From assembly GCA_025769875.1 (NCBI GenBank), contig JAGFNK010000134.1:51812-115811 (forward strand): a DNA stretch of 64,000 nucleotides, given 5' to 3'. Below the pieces are notes generated by a model, which was not told the origin of the DNA, searched no databases, and saw only the letters and a program-made list of their open reading frames with translations. Positions within the stretch are counted from its first letter, which is position 1. Each line of letters begins with the position of its first letter. Shown here one piece after another: positions 34,772-46,818 of this stretch. The DNA is from Russula earlei. Taxonomy: Eukaryota > Basidiomycota > Agaricomycetes > Russulales > Russulaceae. The translations under genes and the position numbers were made by a program.

Positions 34772-37700
34772 TCAACGCGAGAGGTCCCGAGCGAAGTGGA
34801 GGAAATCAACGCTAGATGCTTGCACACCGTATTTGTAGATCTGTCAGGTAAGGGGTCGCCACACAGGCATTAACACCAGACACTAGAGCGGGACCAACAA
34901 CCACTCACAAAGTGTGACTGCGACCCAGCTCGAGAACAGCGCGCGCTGGTACGGCGCGGGCAAACGCTCCAGGAGCGTCTCCAGTCCGACCTTCTCGACG
35001 AGTGTCTGAGGAATGGCACGGCGCAAGACGCCCCTGCGGCTCGGCTCGTCGTCGAACAGGTCGGAGCTCTCAAGCTCCGTTTGCAAGTTGTTCAGCGTGA
35101 TTGAGAGCTCGTCCGAAATGACAGTGCGCGCTTTCGCGCCCTGCAGTCGCTGATGCTCGCGCCAGATGCAGGCGAACTCGGCCGCCGCGTTTTCGGCGAT
35201 CTTGGCCTGGATATCCTTTACGTAGTTCTGGTAGAACTTGCTTGGTCTGCCATCCTTGAAGAGCATGAGGTCCACATATTCTTCCGTGGACAGCGCGAGG
35301 CCAGCGAGGACTTCGAGCGAAGAGCTCGTAACGCCACCTGAGTCGGACAGTGTCCTTCAGATCGGAACATTCCCTCGAAAAGTCAGTAAAGTAACGAACC
35401 CTTGTTTGCGCTCGAGTCCTTGAACAGCACGACCTTGCGCTTCTCCAAATACAGCCGCGCCTGTTGTGTGAAGAAAAGATTCGCCCCTTCTACAACGTAC
35501 TTAAAGTGGGGCTTGCCCTCCGAGTCGACAAGTGCAGCCACGTTTGATATGTTGACGGCCTCAGGCCTATAGCAAATTGATGTCATAAGAGCTCGGAGAA
35601 CGCCAGAATGTATAGGCAACTCGCTCACCGTCCTCCGCAAGGGACGAATAGATCGGCCTTGAAACGCAAGTGTGCCGCATTCCGGAAGTCAGTGCCATCC
35701 AGAACGACCTCACCAGCTGTGGCAGGGCATCATTAATGACAAGTGACTGGTCGCAATCAAAAGGGCATACAAGGCAACTTGACATCTTGATCCTCGACAC
35801 GCACGAGATATCCGTCTTTGCTCAGTTTCGACTTGTCGAAGTTCTCAACAGGGATCCGCAACTTCGCCAAGCGCACGAGTTCCTCCCTATTGATGCCCGC
35901 TGGATCTGCGAGTACACCGCTCCCGTCTATAACTGCGATCGTTTTGTCAGAACTGAGTAAGATTTCATCTGCACGGAACACAGGAACGCAAGGCGTCCCG
36001 TCAGCACCCAAAGGATCAAAAAAGTTACGAGAAGCGTACTGGAACCAAGATCGCCATCAGGGCCGCCTGTCTGTATTTTGGTGATGTCCTTCTCGCGCAA
36101 CCCGAGCTGCTTGTAAAGACCGAGGACAAATTGTCGGATAGAAATCGAAGTCATTCCATAGGTGTCATGAGGAATACCACCGAGTGTAGCGGCGGTCTTG
36201 CCTGTCGTAAAGGACTTCCACCACGCGTCCGCCCCACGCCCACGAGCGTGCACTAAGACCAGTCAGGTTGTTATACAGTGCATGAGTAAAAAGATCACGC
36301 ACGCGCAGCCCAGTCCATCATATCGGCCGTTCCCTCTGGGAAGAGGGGTCAGGAACATCAAAACGACAAGGTGAAAGAATATGCGCACCATCTGGGCCAA
36401 AGAACAAGATTTCGGGTTTATTGTACAGATCCACGATGTGTTCTTTGATACCTGGGCTCTGCCCTGGGATCAACAGATCCAGAACGGACTGCCCCACCAA
36501 GAGGTTAGTCAGGTTCCTTCAGGCAATTGTCCCGTGCTTACGTCAACGTATTTCTCAAAACACAACCTTGGACTTGCGCCAAGCCTACGATTCGATATCA
36601 GTATGCGTGCGCAGAAGGTTCGAGTGCGTAGCTTACGAAGGGAGGATGCAACCCTTTGCGCCGCCTTCGGGGATATCCTTATTCTTAAGTGACTGGGTCG
36701 AGGCAAGGCCGTAATTCTCATCGAACCTGGAGCCGAATCGCATAAGCAAATGAGAATAAAGACGAATTCTCTGACACTTACAGCATTCGCTGGTTAATTG
36801 AGTAGTTCCTAAGTATCGCATCGGCTCACGTCAAACGGAAGCAGTTGCGCAAAACAGAAGGGGTCCTTACTCTTTATTACGTGAGCGCACAATTCGTATA
36901 CCGCCACGAGCAACATCACGGAAACGGACGTGGAATCCGCGGAATTCGTTGCCTAGTCAATCTTTTAGCGTCTGCACATGTGCTCCGACGACGATTGCCC
37001 GCTCACCGATGATGAAGAACAATCCGAATGGCTTGTTCGGATATTCCACCTCTGGAAGAAAGTCGGGCGCAAGACGGAAAGACAGCGCAACTTTCGTCGG
37101 TTGGTAAAAGTTCGTCTTCAGAACGTGCCTACGATGCGTCAGCTAGACAGCGAGGGCCGTACGGCGAAGAATGTGTACTTGTTGAAGATGAGGAAGCTCT
37201 CGAGAACTTGGAGGTCCTGTTTGTTGAGGACGGTGCGCCGGATACGATCGTGTAGCTCCTGATCAGAAAGTGGCCGCTCGGTCTGTAGACGTTGGTACGA
37301 AAGCGTGGGCCTAGTCGAGAAATGAGCAACCTAGTCAACATAACGAATTGCGAAGAGGCACATACATGAGCCGCTGTGCTTCGCCGATAGGGTATTGAAC
37401 CATTGCGAAGTTGACGTAAAGCATGCGGATCTACGCCCGGGGGTCAGGATAACAAGATACAGGTCATAAAAGGAGTGCTGGAGCGCACCAGCTCGGGGTG
37501 TGCGTGAATAACGTTCGCGATACTCTCACGCGTGAACGTCTCTTCACGGAAACGGCGCTTGATGTCGTTCAAAACTTCCTCATGTGCAGGATTCGTCTCG
37601 TCGAGGACATTCTTCAGCGCAAGATAGGACGCGCCTAAGCGGTTACAGAAATGCTGTGCGAATACCCAGCCGCAGTCTGAAGTCTCGTCGACAACGTGAA

Positions 37701-39048
37701 TACCAACAGAGATGAGGGGCATACATACAAGCGTAGGCTGCGTCCTGCACGGCGTGAGGGGACTTGTCCGCAGCGGAGAAGAACGGGTTATCGGGAAGAC
37801 AATAAAGAAGCGAAACCTCCTTCATGACCTGGAAAATTGAGTGCTCGATGGGAGGGGCGGTTGAATTAGGGAGAGGGTTAAGGTAGATCGAGATGATCGT
37901 GATTCCATTAGAGAATTGTTCTGATTGATTTCATGAGATCAAATGGCGGCGTCTGAAAAAAGGTACGCTCACCAACGTATTTGCGAGCAGAATAGAGCGA
38001 GTAAAAGTGGTAGAGGTTTGACAGCGCACTGAAGAAGTGAGAGGTCCCACCCATCTTATACCCGATGACCAGGCGGCGCTCTCGTGTTCCCTCGACTTCA
38101 AACACTTCGAGAACAGGGCCGTAACGGGATTCGACGTTCCACATGATGCTCTGATAGATCTCAAGTGTATTTTCGGTCGCTTTTTCGAGGAAAACGGGAT
38201 CCGAGACGGTGCGGATGTCGGTCTTTCCATCGGTGCGACTTGACGGAGGCGGGCTTGTGGGGAAGTTGCACTTGGACACGAAGTAACAGCGGAGCTGTTG
38301 ATGCGCGGTGGCCGAGATCGGACCAGTGGAGCGGAAGGTCTCGAGACGATAGCAATTATCTGGGGTTGCCCTGTCAAGGTAGAGCTCGTCGATTCTGAGA
38401 TTTATTTTTTGATTTTCGGATTAGTTCCGCGAAAATACACGTGACCGAGGGCTGAGGCTGACCTTGGCTCGACGTGGGCGCCGGGTCCCTCGGTGGAGGT
38501 CAAGCCAGGCGGACTGGTGTGGATAAACGTGGCACCATTTCCCTCGCTGTCGATCTTCTCGAGGTCGATGACCAACTTGGATGGGTCGTGCTTGGTATAT
38601 GCGAGCACTTTCGCGCCAAAGAGGGCAATGACATGATCTGAGATGACCTCGACTGACTCGTTGCGGAAGTAGGTGTCATCGATGCCGAGATGAGCATAGA
38701 ACCACTGGACCTCGTGCGGAATGAGCTCGCGGGGGATAAAGCCCTGCGATGGTGTGAGATAAAGAAAACGTTGAACGCCTCTAATATTGAATTCATGACA
38801 ACGAAGTTAAATGAAGGACGCACCTTTGCCGCCACGTTCTCTTGGACCTTTGCCCTTTGCTCTTCTTTGCCTTGGAACACGGGCGTCGTGTAACCGGGGA
38901 CGTTTTTGATGCGATGGAGGGAGACATCGCTGCCGCTGCCAGAATGCTCAGAAGCGTACGGGCCATTGATCGAGGTTTGGAGGTGGCTCCTGGCTGGGTC
39001 CTGTAGAGGAGAGAGGGCCTTGCCATTGGGTGAAGGGATGGCCGACAT
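34772..39048 (-). CDS. NAD-specific glutamate dehydrogenase, large (Gdh2) type
   Basis: The enzyme deaminates glutamate to 2-oxoglutarate and ammonium with NAD and serves glutamate catabolism. The start is MSAIPSPNGKALSPLQ at 39048 and the end is FLHFARDLSR with TGA at 34772-34774. Conserved parts in order: LIPHEVQWFYAHLGIDDTYF, TIRTVSDPVFLEKATENT, YKMGGTSHFFSALSNLYH, NRLGASYLALKNVL, the LNKQDLQVLESFLIFNK block, DENYGLASTQSLKNKD with IPEGGAKG at the substrate lysine site, KEHIVDLYNKPEILFFGPDG, WWKSFTTGKTAATLGGIPHD, TGGPDGDLGS (NAD-binding turn), PVENFDKSKLS, and FKYVVEGANLFFTQQARL with FKDSSANKGGV. At least about 15 exons are needed. Most introns are 50-70 nt. Exon 1 is 38824-39048 (75 codons), and several internal boundaries near 36,480-37,340 were not resolved. 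The expected length is about 1,000 residues or somewhat more, the normal size for the family. Confidence 0.93.
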
Positions 39049-41000
39049 GATGAGAGGAAAAAAGCGGATAAGGCAATGCGGAGTAAGTAGATATAAAATG
39101 CGGGGAGGGGGACCGCTAACAGTCCGTTTTATAGATAGTCGGAAGCACCCCAGCCAGAGGCCAGTCCGTTTCACGTTGATGTGAAGTTTTTCCGGGCCAT
39201 CATGGGACGTGATGATCTTATCCCTCACATTTTCACCCTCTTTTCTTTCGCGTACCTTCCCCACAGTAGGCCTGGACTCCTCTGTTCGTGCACGTTCGAT
39301 TCGAAGTCATAGGGCCAGGGGGGGGGGGCGATGCAGGCGCTCACACTCGCACAACAACTGTCAGCCCGGACGGATCACGAGTCGTTTGCGCTCTCACTCG
39401 ACATCGGACCTTCCCTGCCCTGCCTCATCTGCCGCACCTCACGGACATCTCGCTTGCCCACAACAGAGCACCTGACCCAAGTTAACCCCTTGACCGGTTC
39501 ACTGCATGCTGTATCTGTACGTTGACGCGACCCCAAACGTAATGCCTTTTTGGAGGCCTTCCTTGACCCACTCTGAATATTGACTGAATGCTCTGTGGGT
39601 TCGGCGCTGCTCCTGTCGTTGCCATCATGCCCCATTCTTGAAATTGACGCCCGAGCGGTCTGCTTCCCTTCCCCAAACCAACGAAGAACCACGTATCCGG
39701 GATCAGTTAGAAGCCGAACCCAACCGTTGCTTGTACACACGATTTGTCGTTGATTTTGGCATGATCCAGGCGCGCGTGGATATCTCTTGTCTTGTTTCAC
39801 AACCAAGCACGTAGATCTCTCGGCGTCCCGAATCTTCCCAAGAATTGGTGGCGGGGGTAATGGGCGGCATATGTACGCCGTGCGATGCGATGAGATATTA
39901 ATCAGGCGGTCGCACGAGGACGGGTCGACAAGCGCGGTTGTCGCCTTTTTCCGCGTAAATGCGCAGCTACGCGGCTTTTCCCGCCATTCAATGTCATGTG
40001 TTGTGTCGACCCTGGTGGGGACAGCGTGGACAAGCTAACTAAATGACATCGATGTACGTTCGTCTACCGCTCCCCTCGTACGTGCAAAGGCTATTGTGTA
40101 ATGGGCCGTAGCGACGGCCCACAAACGTGCACTGTTGTCCCTCTTTTCTCCACCAATCGTCCTTCGCCGCGCTTGATTGACAAGGCATCAACTGGATTTG
40201 ATTTAGATTTAGAGACGCGATGGCGATGCCAAAAGAAACTTCTTGGCGGCAGCCTTTCCCCCCCCCTTTTTTTCTGTTTTCTTAGTCCGAGATCAACACT
40301 GTCCGATAAGGAAAGGCCAATATGGATGCGCTACTTCGATGGTGGGTATCGAGTGGTGCGCATCGCGCCATTGGTTGCAATGCAGGTCGAATAGAATAAA
40401 TTTTACTCTTTGGCTCGAACCGAGAGCCATTTCAACACGACCGAGTGAGTGAGAAAGGAGAGAGATTTCAGCTTGAATGGTTGCCAAGTCTGCAGACTCC
40501 GATATATCAGCTACAAACAGATACAAAACAAAACAATTACAAAGAGCAAGAGTGCGATGCGGAGCCCCGCCACTTTGGGATGGTCCGCATGAAAGTCAAT
40601 GATTTAACATGGGCGCAGCAAGCATGCACCACGAAGCCAGGTAAGCGTGCCAGTGCTGCAAGCGGAAGATGGCGTCCCTCAGCTGGTGTCATCCCCAGCC
40701 GGGAGACGGACGAGTTGCGACGCGTCCGCACCTGTCTCAACCAGTAGCTCGGTTACGCCGAGACCGGGCATGTCGCCATCTCCCTCGTTTCTGGCTAGTG
40801 ATCACCTCGTGCGTGATTGCGAGCACGCAGTTGGTGTGCTAACCATATGCCGGATAATCTCGGCTCATTTATTGCACTTCACTGGGAGCCACGATGGCAG
40901 GGGATAGATTTCTGTCCGGCGCCAGCGCCACATTCACCACCGGTGCATGGCCGCCAAATAGGACAAAGGACAAATTCCTAGCTGTAACTGCGAGGGTGTA
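39049..41000. other. About 2 kb intergenic, no gene seen
   Basis: The first part is the promoter side of the glutamate dehydrogenase gene. The rest has frames of up to 140 codons without ATG-plus-splice support. Beyond about 41,000 the composition becomes AT-richer and repeat families begin. Confidence 0.4.
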
Positions 41001-41314
41001 AGGTAGGCGTCACTCATTTCCAGCACCCTGACATAAGTGGCTTACTATGCACCAAGACTGGCCAGTGGCCAAATGTTCAATGACAAAAATTTCAAAAATT
41101 TATTGTGATAGGAGTAAGGAGATCTACAGGTCTGATGGCAGATCAGGATTGGCACACTGTTCACTTGCAGCCATTACAGGTGGGAGGGTCTGATGAGCAT
41201 GATATTTATGGTTAGCCCAAGCTGCATTCAGCACCAGACAAGCCCTGGTCATAAGCAGAGATGAAACACACAGGAATGGTTCACATGCTAGGAAGGAAGC
41301 AAGTAGGGTGTGAC

Positions 41315-41445
41315 ATGGGTATGGGTAACACTGTGACAATATGGTCATGGGTATGCTTGGGTATGGGTATGGGTTTTGGTTTGTTGTACCCATGCAACAC
41401 TGTACCCTTACTCATGGGTATATGGGTGTTGTATGGGTATCCCTG
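41315..41445 (+). repeat. Dispersed TGGGTA hexamers
   Basis: The sequence holds about ten copies of atgggt/tgggta in 130 bp (catgggtatgggtaac, ttgggtatgggtatgggtt, atgggtatatgggtgttg). The spacing is irregular, so it is a cluster rather than a clean microsatellite. It sits just before the Ala/Ser/Pro-rich frame. Confidence 0.5.
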
Positions 41446-42089
41446 CACCACCTCCCACCACCATCTCCATTCCATTTTTCCCAGTCTCTGTCTTGTCCAC
41501 TTTAGTTTCAGCCTTGCCAACTGCTGTTCTGGCCTTGCCTGCCACCACAGTAGCTTCAGTCATGCCAGCTGCCAACTTTACATCAGCCTCCATCTTAGCC
41601 TCACCCATGCTTGTCAGTTCAGCATCACCAGCCACCTTAGCATCTGTATCGCCAGCCTCTGCAGCATCACCATTGCCACCATCACCAGCCACCATCACCA
41701 TTGCCTTGTTCATTGCTGCCTCAGCCCAGTCAACCATATCACCAGAATTGCCAGCCACTGCCATCTCTACATCTCCCATCCCCACAGTCTTAGCATCAGC
41801 CTCTGTCATAGCCTTGCCCATGCTCATCCATTCAGCATCACTTAGCATCTGTATCACCAGCCTCTGCAGTGTCACCATCACCACCATCACCAGCCACTTC
41901 CATCTTTGCCTCATCTGTTGCCACCTCAGCCCTGTCCACCATATCACCAGAATTACCAGCTGCCACCATCTCTATGTCTCCCATCCCCATGGTTTTAGCC
42001 TTAGCCCCTCCAGTCATCATCTCAGCACCTGCAGTTGCCCTCAGCCCAGAGTCACCTGCTGTGTCTCTATCTTTGTCTCTGCTGCTTGA
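41433..42089 (+). CDS. Ala/Ser/Pro-rich reading frame related to the one at 2,440-3,441
   Basis: This 218-codon frame is made of imperfect Ala/Ser/Pro/Val/Ile/Thr repeats. It shares a recognisable segment (MPAANFTSASILASPMLVSSA) with the minus-strand frame at 2440-3441. Two internal blocks repeat each other around ISPELPATAISTSPIPTVLASA. There is no domain, signal peptide or convincing splice site. The ATG at 41433 is the first true one in frame. It may be coding sequence of a repeat family or a low-complexity repeat that happens to be open. The shared segment argues for common descent, not for function. Confidence 0.3.
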   Translation: MGIPAPPPTTISIPFFPVSVLSTLVSALPTAVLALPATTVASVMPAANFTSASILASPMLVSSASPATLASVSPASAASPLPPSPATITIALFIAASAQSTISPELPATAISTSPIPTVLASASVIALPMLIHSASLSICITSLCSVTITTITSHFHLCLICCHLSPVHHITRITSCHHLYVSHPHGFSLSPSSHHLSTCSCPQPRVTCCVSIFVSAA

Positions 42090-42785
42090 TGCCTTACCTC
42101 CTCTATGCCTCTTAGCTCCTTGTTGCTTCCATCTCTGCTTCTTGAGTCCTTACTGCCTATGTCTATGGTCATGAACTCTTGCTTGTCACCTACATCTGCT
42201 CTGCCACACTCTGATACACTGTTGCCTCTCACATCTTCCAACTCGCCACACCCATGATTCCACCTTTTGCCACCACACTGCTGTGTCCAGCTGAACAAAT
42301 TTACACATGCCACCTAGAAGAATGCCTCAAAGACAAAGACAAAGGACATGATGCCACCTCAGAGAACAAATGGCAGCAGCAACCACAAGCAGTTTGCCAA
42401 TGCTTCAAAAAACACCACCCATTCAAGAAACAAGTTGCACACATCCCATCCTCTCTCCTTTCCACTTGTACACATGCCCTCATCCACATTTGCTATCACC
42501 ACCTCAAGTGGAGAAGACCTCAACACTGCACCCAAAAGACAACAACATGAGCAATGCACAAGTCACACCCACACCTTTCCATGACTTTTGATGATGCCAT
42601 TGCTAATGCCATTGCCACAATTGATCACACCTCCACCATGACAGCAGCAACAGGATCAACAGCAACAGTAATGACAACAGCTTGGACAACACTTGGCAAA
42701 GCCATAAGGTGTGATGACACATTCAACATGATGCACACACTGCATGCACACATGCACCCTCTTGCTTTGTGAATGCAATGCTGAC
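42090..42785 (+). other. Unassigned repeat-associated sequence
   Basis: Frames of 60-100 codons (for example 42254-42550 and 42348-42584) are His/Thr/Ser-rich and match no family known to me. This stretch lies between the Ala-rich frame and an LTR, so it is probably part of an element whose ends I could not place. Confidence 0.3.
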
Positions 42786-43590
42786 TGTCATGAACCATTT
42801 CCAAGAGAGGGCCCATGAAGGACCCTTCCTTATTAAAGGAAACCCAGGCTCCATGGTGCCACCCTGTTCACATGGCCAAAAGGGGTGAGTAGAGGTGTCC
42901 ACAATATCATGCACACATTGTCATGTGATTGATTCTAGGCACAATCAACATACAACAAGCTCTACTTGGTGACAACCTATCTAGCAGTAAAGGACAATGT
43001 TAGAGGCACTCTAAAGACCCTTTAGGATGACCCTAAAGTCCTTATATTGGATGCTGATGAAGATACTATAGACCATAGAACATGTTATTAGACTAACTCT
43101 AATAACCTTAGAACAAACTACTATATAAAAGGTGACACTAAGGACCATAATACTAATATTAGGGTTGACTCTAAGGATCCTAATAGAACAGTATTGTCAT
43201 GAACCATTTCCCAGAGAGGGCTCTTGAAGGACCCTTCCTTAGTAGAGGAAACCCAGCCTCTATGGTGCCACCCTGTTCACACAGACAAAAGGGGTGAGTA
43301 GAGGTGTCCACAATATCACACATGCATTGTTGTGTGAGTGATTCTCGACACAATTGACATACAGCAAGCCCCACTTAATGGCAACCCTTTTAGCAATAAA
43401 GAACAGTATTATAGCCTCTCTAAGGACCCTTTAGGACGACTCTAAATGCCCTACAAGAGACTCTAACAAGACACTAAAAGCCCTACAACATGTTATTAGA
43501 CTTACTCTAATAACCATAGAATAAACTATAAAGCAATACTAAGGACCTTAATACAAGTATTAGGGTCGACTCTAATGACCCTAATAGAAC
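42786..43590 (+). repeat. Tandem duplication of a 409-bp unit
   Basis: Unit 1 (42,786-43,194) and unit 2 (43,195 to about 43,590) both begin tgtcatgaaccatttcc and end near cctaatagaac. They differ by scattered substitutions. Each unit also holds a run of short degenerate repeats of the type ctctaaggaccctaa. Confidence 0.75.
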
Positions 43591-44096
43591 TATATAAGGG
43601 GCCTTATAAGCAACTCTATTCCTGGAACCAAACTACAAGTCCTCAAATGACCGGCCCTAAACTAGCTAACAAGTAAATAGATCAGGTGCTTTGCATGTGC
43701 ACTAAGGCAGTGAACATGTGGACAGTAAAGGCTCTTACTCATTGATAGGAGCCTTCTTACTCAGCAGCTTACTGAGCATGACTGAGCATGCTCAGTAAGC
43801 ATACTCTGACTTCTTACTCATCTGTCAATTGTGCTTGATAACAAGGTTATGACTTGTTCCCTATTTAGCAGTTCTCTTGTAGAATATAAGCGCTCAATAA
43901 AGTAGTGGACAGTCTTCAGACTGTCCATTTGTTTATGGCACTCTCTACCCCTGGGATACTCCTTCAAGGACATTCCCTTGTGACCATTCTGGCCTCTTCC
44001 CTGTGTACCTGCTTGACTCTACCAGTAACCATACCTCTTTGGTACTTGGTACTGCTTTGGACTCTACTTCTTGCCCACGCTGTCTTGGACATCTAT
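42786..44096 (+). mobile_element. LTR of family C, 5' part, split by the large retrotransposon
   Basis: The segment begins TGTCATGAACC. Its continuation lies on the far side of the 10.6-kb insertion at 54,677-54,736, which ends TTGACA, giving matched TGTCA/TGACA termini. The part 43,594-43,872 is repeated at 54,737-55,021, and the 3' end is repeated at 1-45. The first 800 bp consist of a direct duplication. No internal domain is attached, so it is a solo or broken LTR. Orientation is inferred from the copy at the window start. Confidence 0.6.
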
Positions 44097-44597
44097 TGTC
44101 ACTGACTGGGGGCAGTGTTGCTGACAGATCATTTCATGCGTGAGACATGTGCACTGAGTCGAGTGAGACGACGAGCTCTCACGAGATTCAGGGGTCTCGG
44201 TGACAACACAGCAAAGGCTAGTGTGTACCGTGGAGTGGAAAGATGACAGATAAGTCTTTGCATTTGAAGACTTAGAGAAACAAGAGAGTTTCTGAGACGA
44301 TTTGCTTGATTCTGCAAGCCTACAGTCCTGAAGCTGAAACCAGTGATATTTCACAGGAGAACAAGCTTAGGGCTTGTTCTCTTCTTACTGACAGGTTTAT
44401 ATAGACAGATACTACTATATCAAATAGCAGACATAAGGTGGGAACGAGGTGGGGATGAGGCGATTGTACTGGAACATGCTGGAAAGTAGTGGTACATGCG
44501 AGGCTAAGTGAGTCATAGAATGTGTGGGAAATGTGAGACCTGTCTGGGTAGGCTTGCCTGGTTGCCGGTCTGGTCTGAAGCACCAGTACTTGTGACA
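44097..44597 (-). repeat. 3' LTR of the 10.6-kb element
   Basis: The 501-bp LTR differs from the partner at 54,171 by about 34 positions in a hand alignment. All but one are transitions, many at CpG sites. Confidence 0.92.
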
Positions 44598-44612
44598 TCA
44601 CCCCCTTGTTAA
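44598..44612 (-). promoter_or_regulatory. Polypurine tract
   Basis: Read on the minus strand this is AACAAGGGGGTGA directly next to the start of the 3' LTR, the usual primer site for plus-strand DNA synthesis. Confidence 0.75.
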
Positions 44613-45700
44613 TGTCTTAGCCACTATAGGGAATGATGGAGTATCTGCAGCAATGAAGGTGGTAGTGAGTTTGGTCCCTAGGGACCTGACAAACTTTGTG
44701 AACTTTGCAGCAATGATGAGGGGTTCTACAATGCTCAGCGAGATGTCCTTGATGATTGCAGAGGATGCATATAGCTATCTTGGTGCATTCAAAGGTGTCG
44801 TGTCCTCTGTTGTTACACCAGGTGCACTTCTCAGCTAACCGTGGGTGGAACTGATACCATGGATCTAAAATGGCTTCTTTTGCCTCCTTGTGTTCTTTGT
44901 CAGTGAGACGGGGCATGGATTGGAAGAGGACTTGAGGTTCAAGACATGCTTTGGTGTTGGCTCAAGCAAGTTTTACTTCAGAATCTTATACTTCCCAGAC
45001 CATGTCGTGGTATCATTCTTGGGCAGCTGCTAGTTGGTTTGCCATCAAGTGCATCTTCCTTATGGCAAACCTATACCTGTGAACTTTGGCCTCAAGAGAT
45101 AGGTCCTCTTCGAACCTAATGGCTTTGTCTATGGCTTTGCTGTGTTGCAGTCTGCTTTGGAAGAGGAATGTGTCTTTCTTTGTGAGAAGGGGACATGGGT
45201 ATGGGTCAGCTTTGGCTCTGATGGCTATCCTGTGAGTGGGACAACTGGGGCCGTAGGTGGCCATCATGATGGGGAAACCATGGACTAGGTCGGGCATGAC
45301 AAATTGAGGAGGGATGGTGTCATCTTCATTCCCTGGATTGGGGATGAGAATATCAAGTCCTAGGTTTCCTTCCTCCCATCCTTCTCCCAGCTCTTCTAGT
45401 TCCGTGGGTTGGTTGGCGGGTGTGTTACTGGGCAGAGGGACGTAGGCAGGAGGTGTTACAGTGACCCAAAAAACTGTTCAAATGTTTTGTACATTTTCAT
45501 TGTATTAACCATATCTAGAGAACCACTGCAGCTGATAACATGTTAGTGGGCTTGTTTTAAAGCTCTACATCATAGCTTTGTAATGAGATACTATATATAC
45601 TATGAACATAATTATGTAAGAAGATATAAGGTATTTCTTCCAGTGTATCCATTTGAACAGTTTTTTTGCCTTGGTATCTAAATAGGGTATATGCCAAAAA

Positions 45701-46818
45701 TTAGTAGTTTGTGTATCCTCCATTTGCTTTGAACACCTCTTCCACCCTCCTAGGCATACTTTCTATCAAATTCTGCACAACAGTTTGATCAATGGCCTCC
45801 CATTCCAGCTGTGTGCGCTCCCAAAGTTCATTGATTCCCTTAGGGGGTGTTGGATAAGCTGCAAGCTTCTTTTTGAGATGAGCCCAAAGATGCTCAATAG
45901 GATTGAGGTCTGGGGATTGAGCTGGCCAGTCCATGACCTGAACTCTGTGGTCTTGGAACCAAGATGTGGCAAGCCTGCTCTTGTGGATAGAGGCATTGTC
46001 CTGTTGAAAGAGGGTATCTTTGCATTTCTTCTTGAAATACTTGATAGATGCAAGTAGTTCATCCTCCAAAATGCTGCAATAAAGTTCAGCATCCATCTTT
46101 CCATCAATCTTTGCTGCATGCCCAACTCGCTGCAATAAAGTTCAGCATCCATCTTTCCATCAATCTTTGCTGCATGCCCAACTCCTTCCCAAGACATGCA
46201 GCCCCACAACATCAAGGAACCTCCTCCATGTTTGACTGTTGGCTGAACAAGGCGTTCAGAAAGGTGCTCTCCTCTTTTTTTCCAAGCCCATTTCTTGCCA
46301 TCTGAGCCCATATGATTGATTTTGGTCTCATCTGACCAAATTACCCTCTTCCAGTCCTCCACAGTCCAGTATAGGTACTTTTCTGCAAAGTCCTTTCTGG
46401 CCCTATAGTGACTTGGTTTAAGGTAAGGCCTCTTCTTCTTTGTAACTGCCTTCAAGCCTGCCTTGTTAAGGTAGTTTCGAATGGTCTGATTGGAGATAGT
46501 GGACTCTTTGATGACCTCCAACCTTCTAGCAACCTGAGGAGCAGTATCTGCTTCTCCAGAGCTAAGAAGGTGTGTGGCAAAGCGGATGTCAAGGTTAGAG
46601 AGCTTGGAAGGACGACCTCCAGAGGACTTTGGAAGGTCAGGAAGGTATTTCTGGCGAATGTTGGTGATTGAACCAATGCTTCTGTGTGCTGCCTTGGCAA
46701 TGTTACAAACTGAATGGTTGGCCTGGAGAAGGGAGATGATGTAGTTGACTTCATGAGGAAGAAGAGACTTCATGATGTTGTTGGTGAAGAAGAAGCAGCT
46801 GTTTTGGCTTATTTGCAC
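45701..46818 (-). pseudogene. Tc1/mariner transposase, frame broken by a 56-bp duplication
   Basis: The N-terminal half (from 46818) has a helix-turn-helix DNA-binding region (SVCNIAKAAHRSIGSITNIR) and a second one with GGRPSKL. The catalytic triad is DD34E: WSDETKI, then QQDNASIHKS, then SPDLNPIEHLW, with 34 residues between the second Asp and the Glu. The frame shifts near 46,130 because a 56-bp unit is present twice (46,074-46,129 and 46,130-46,185). Without one unit the gene would be 354 codons in one frame, the normal size. No other stop is seen, so the loss may be recent. Confidence 0.9.
46074..46185. repeat. Tandem duplication of 56 bp in the transposase
   Basis: Two adjacent copies starting ctgcaataaagttcagcatc appear identical over the unit apart from the joining base. 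The unit length is not a multiple of three, so it shifts the frame. Confidence 0.92.

Noticed and set aside
43760..43800. actgagcatgactgagcatgctcagtaag palindrome as a regulatory site
   Set aside because: It is conserved in the other LTR C fragment (54,918-54,947), so it is part of the LTR, and no specific function can be assigned.
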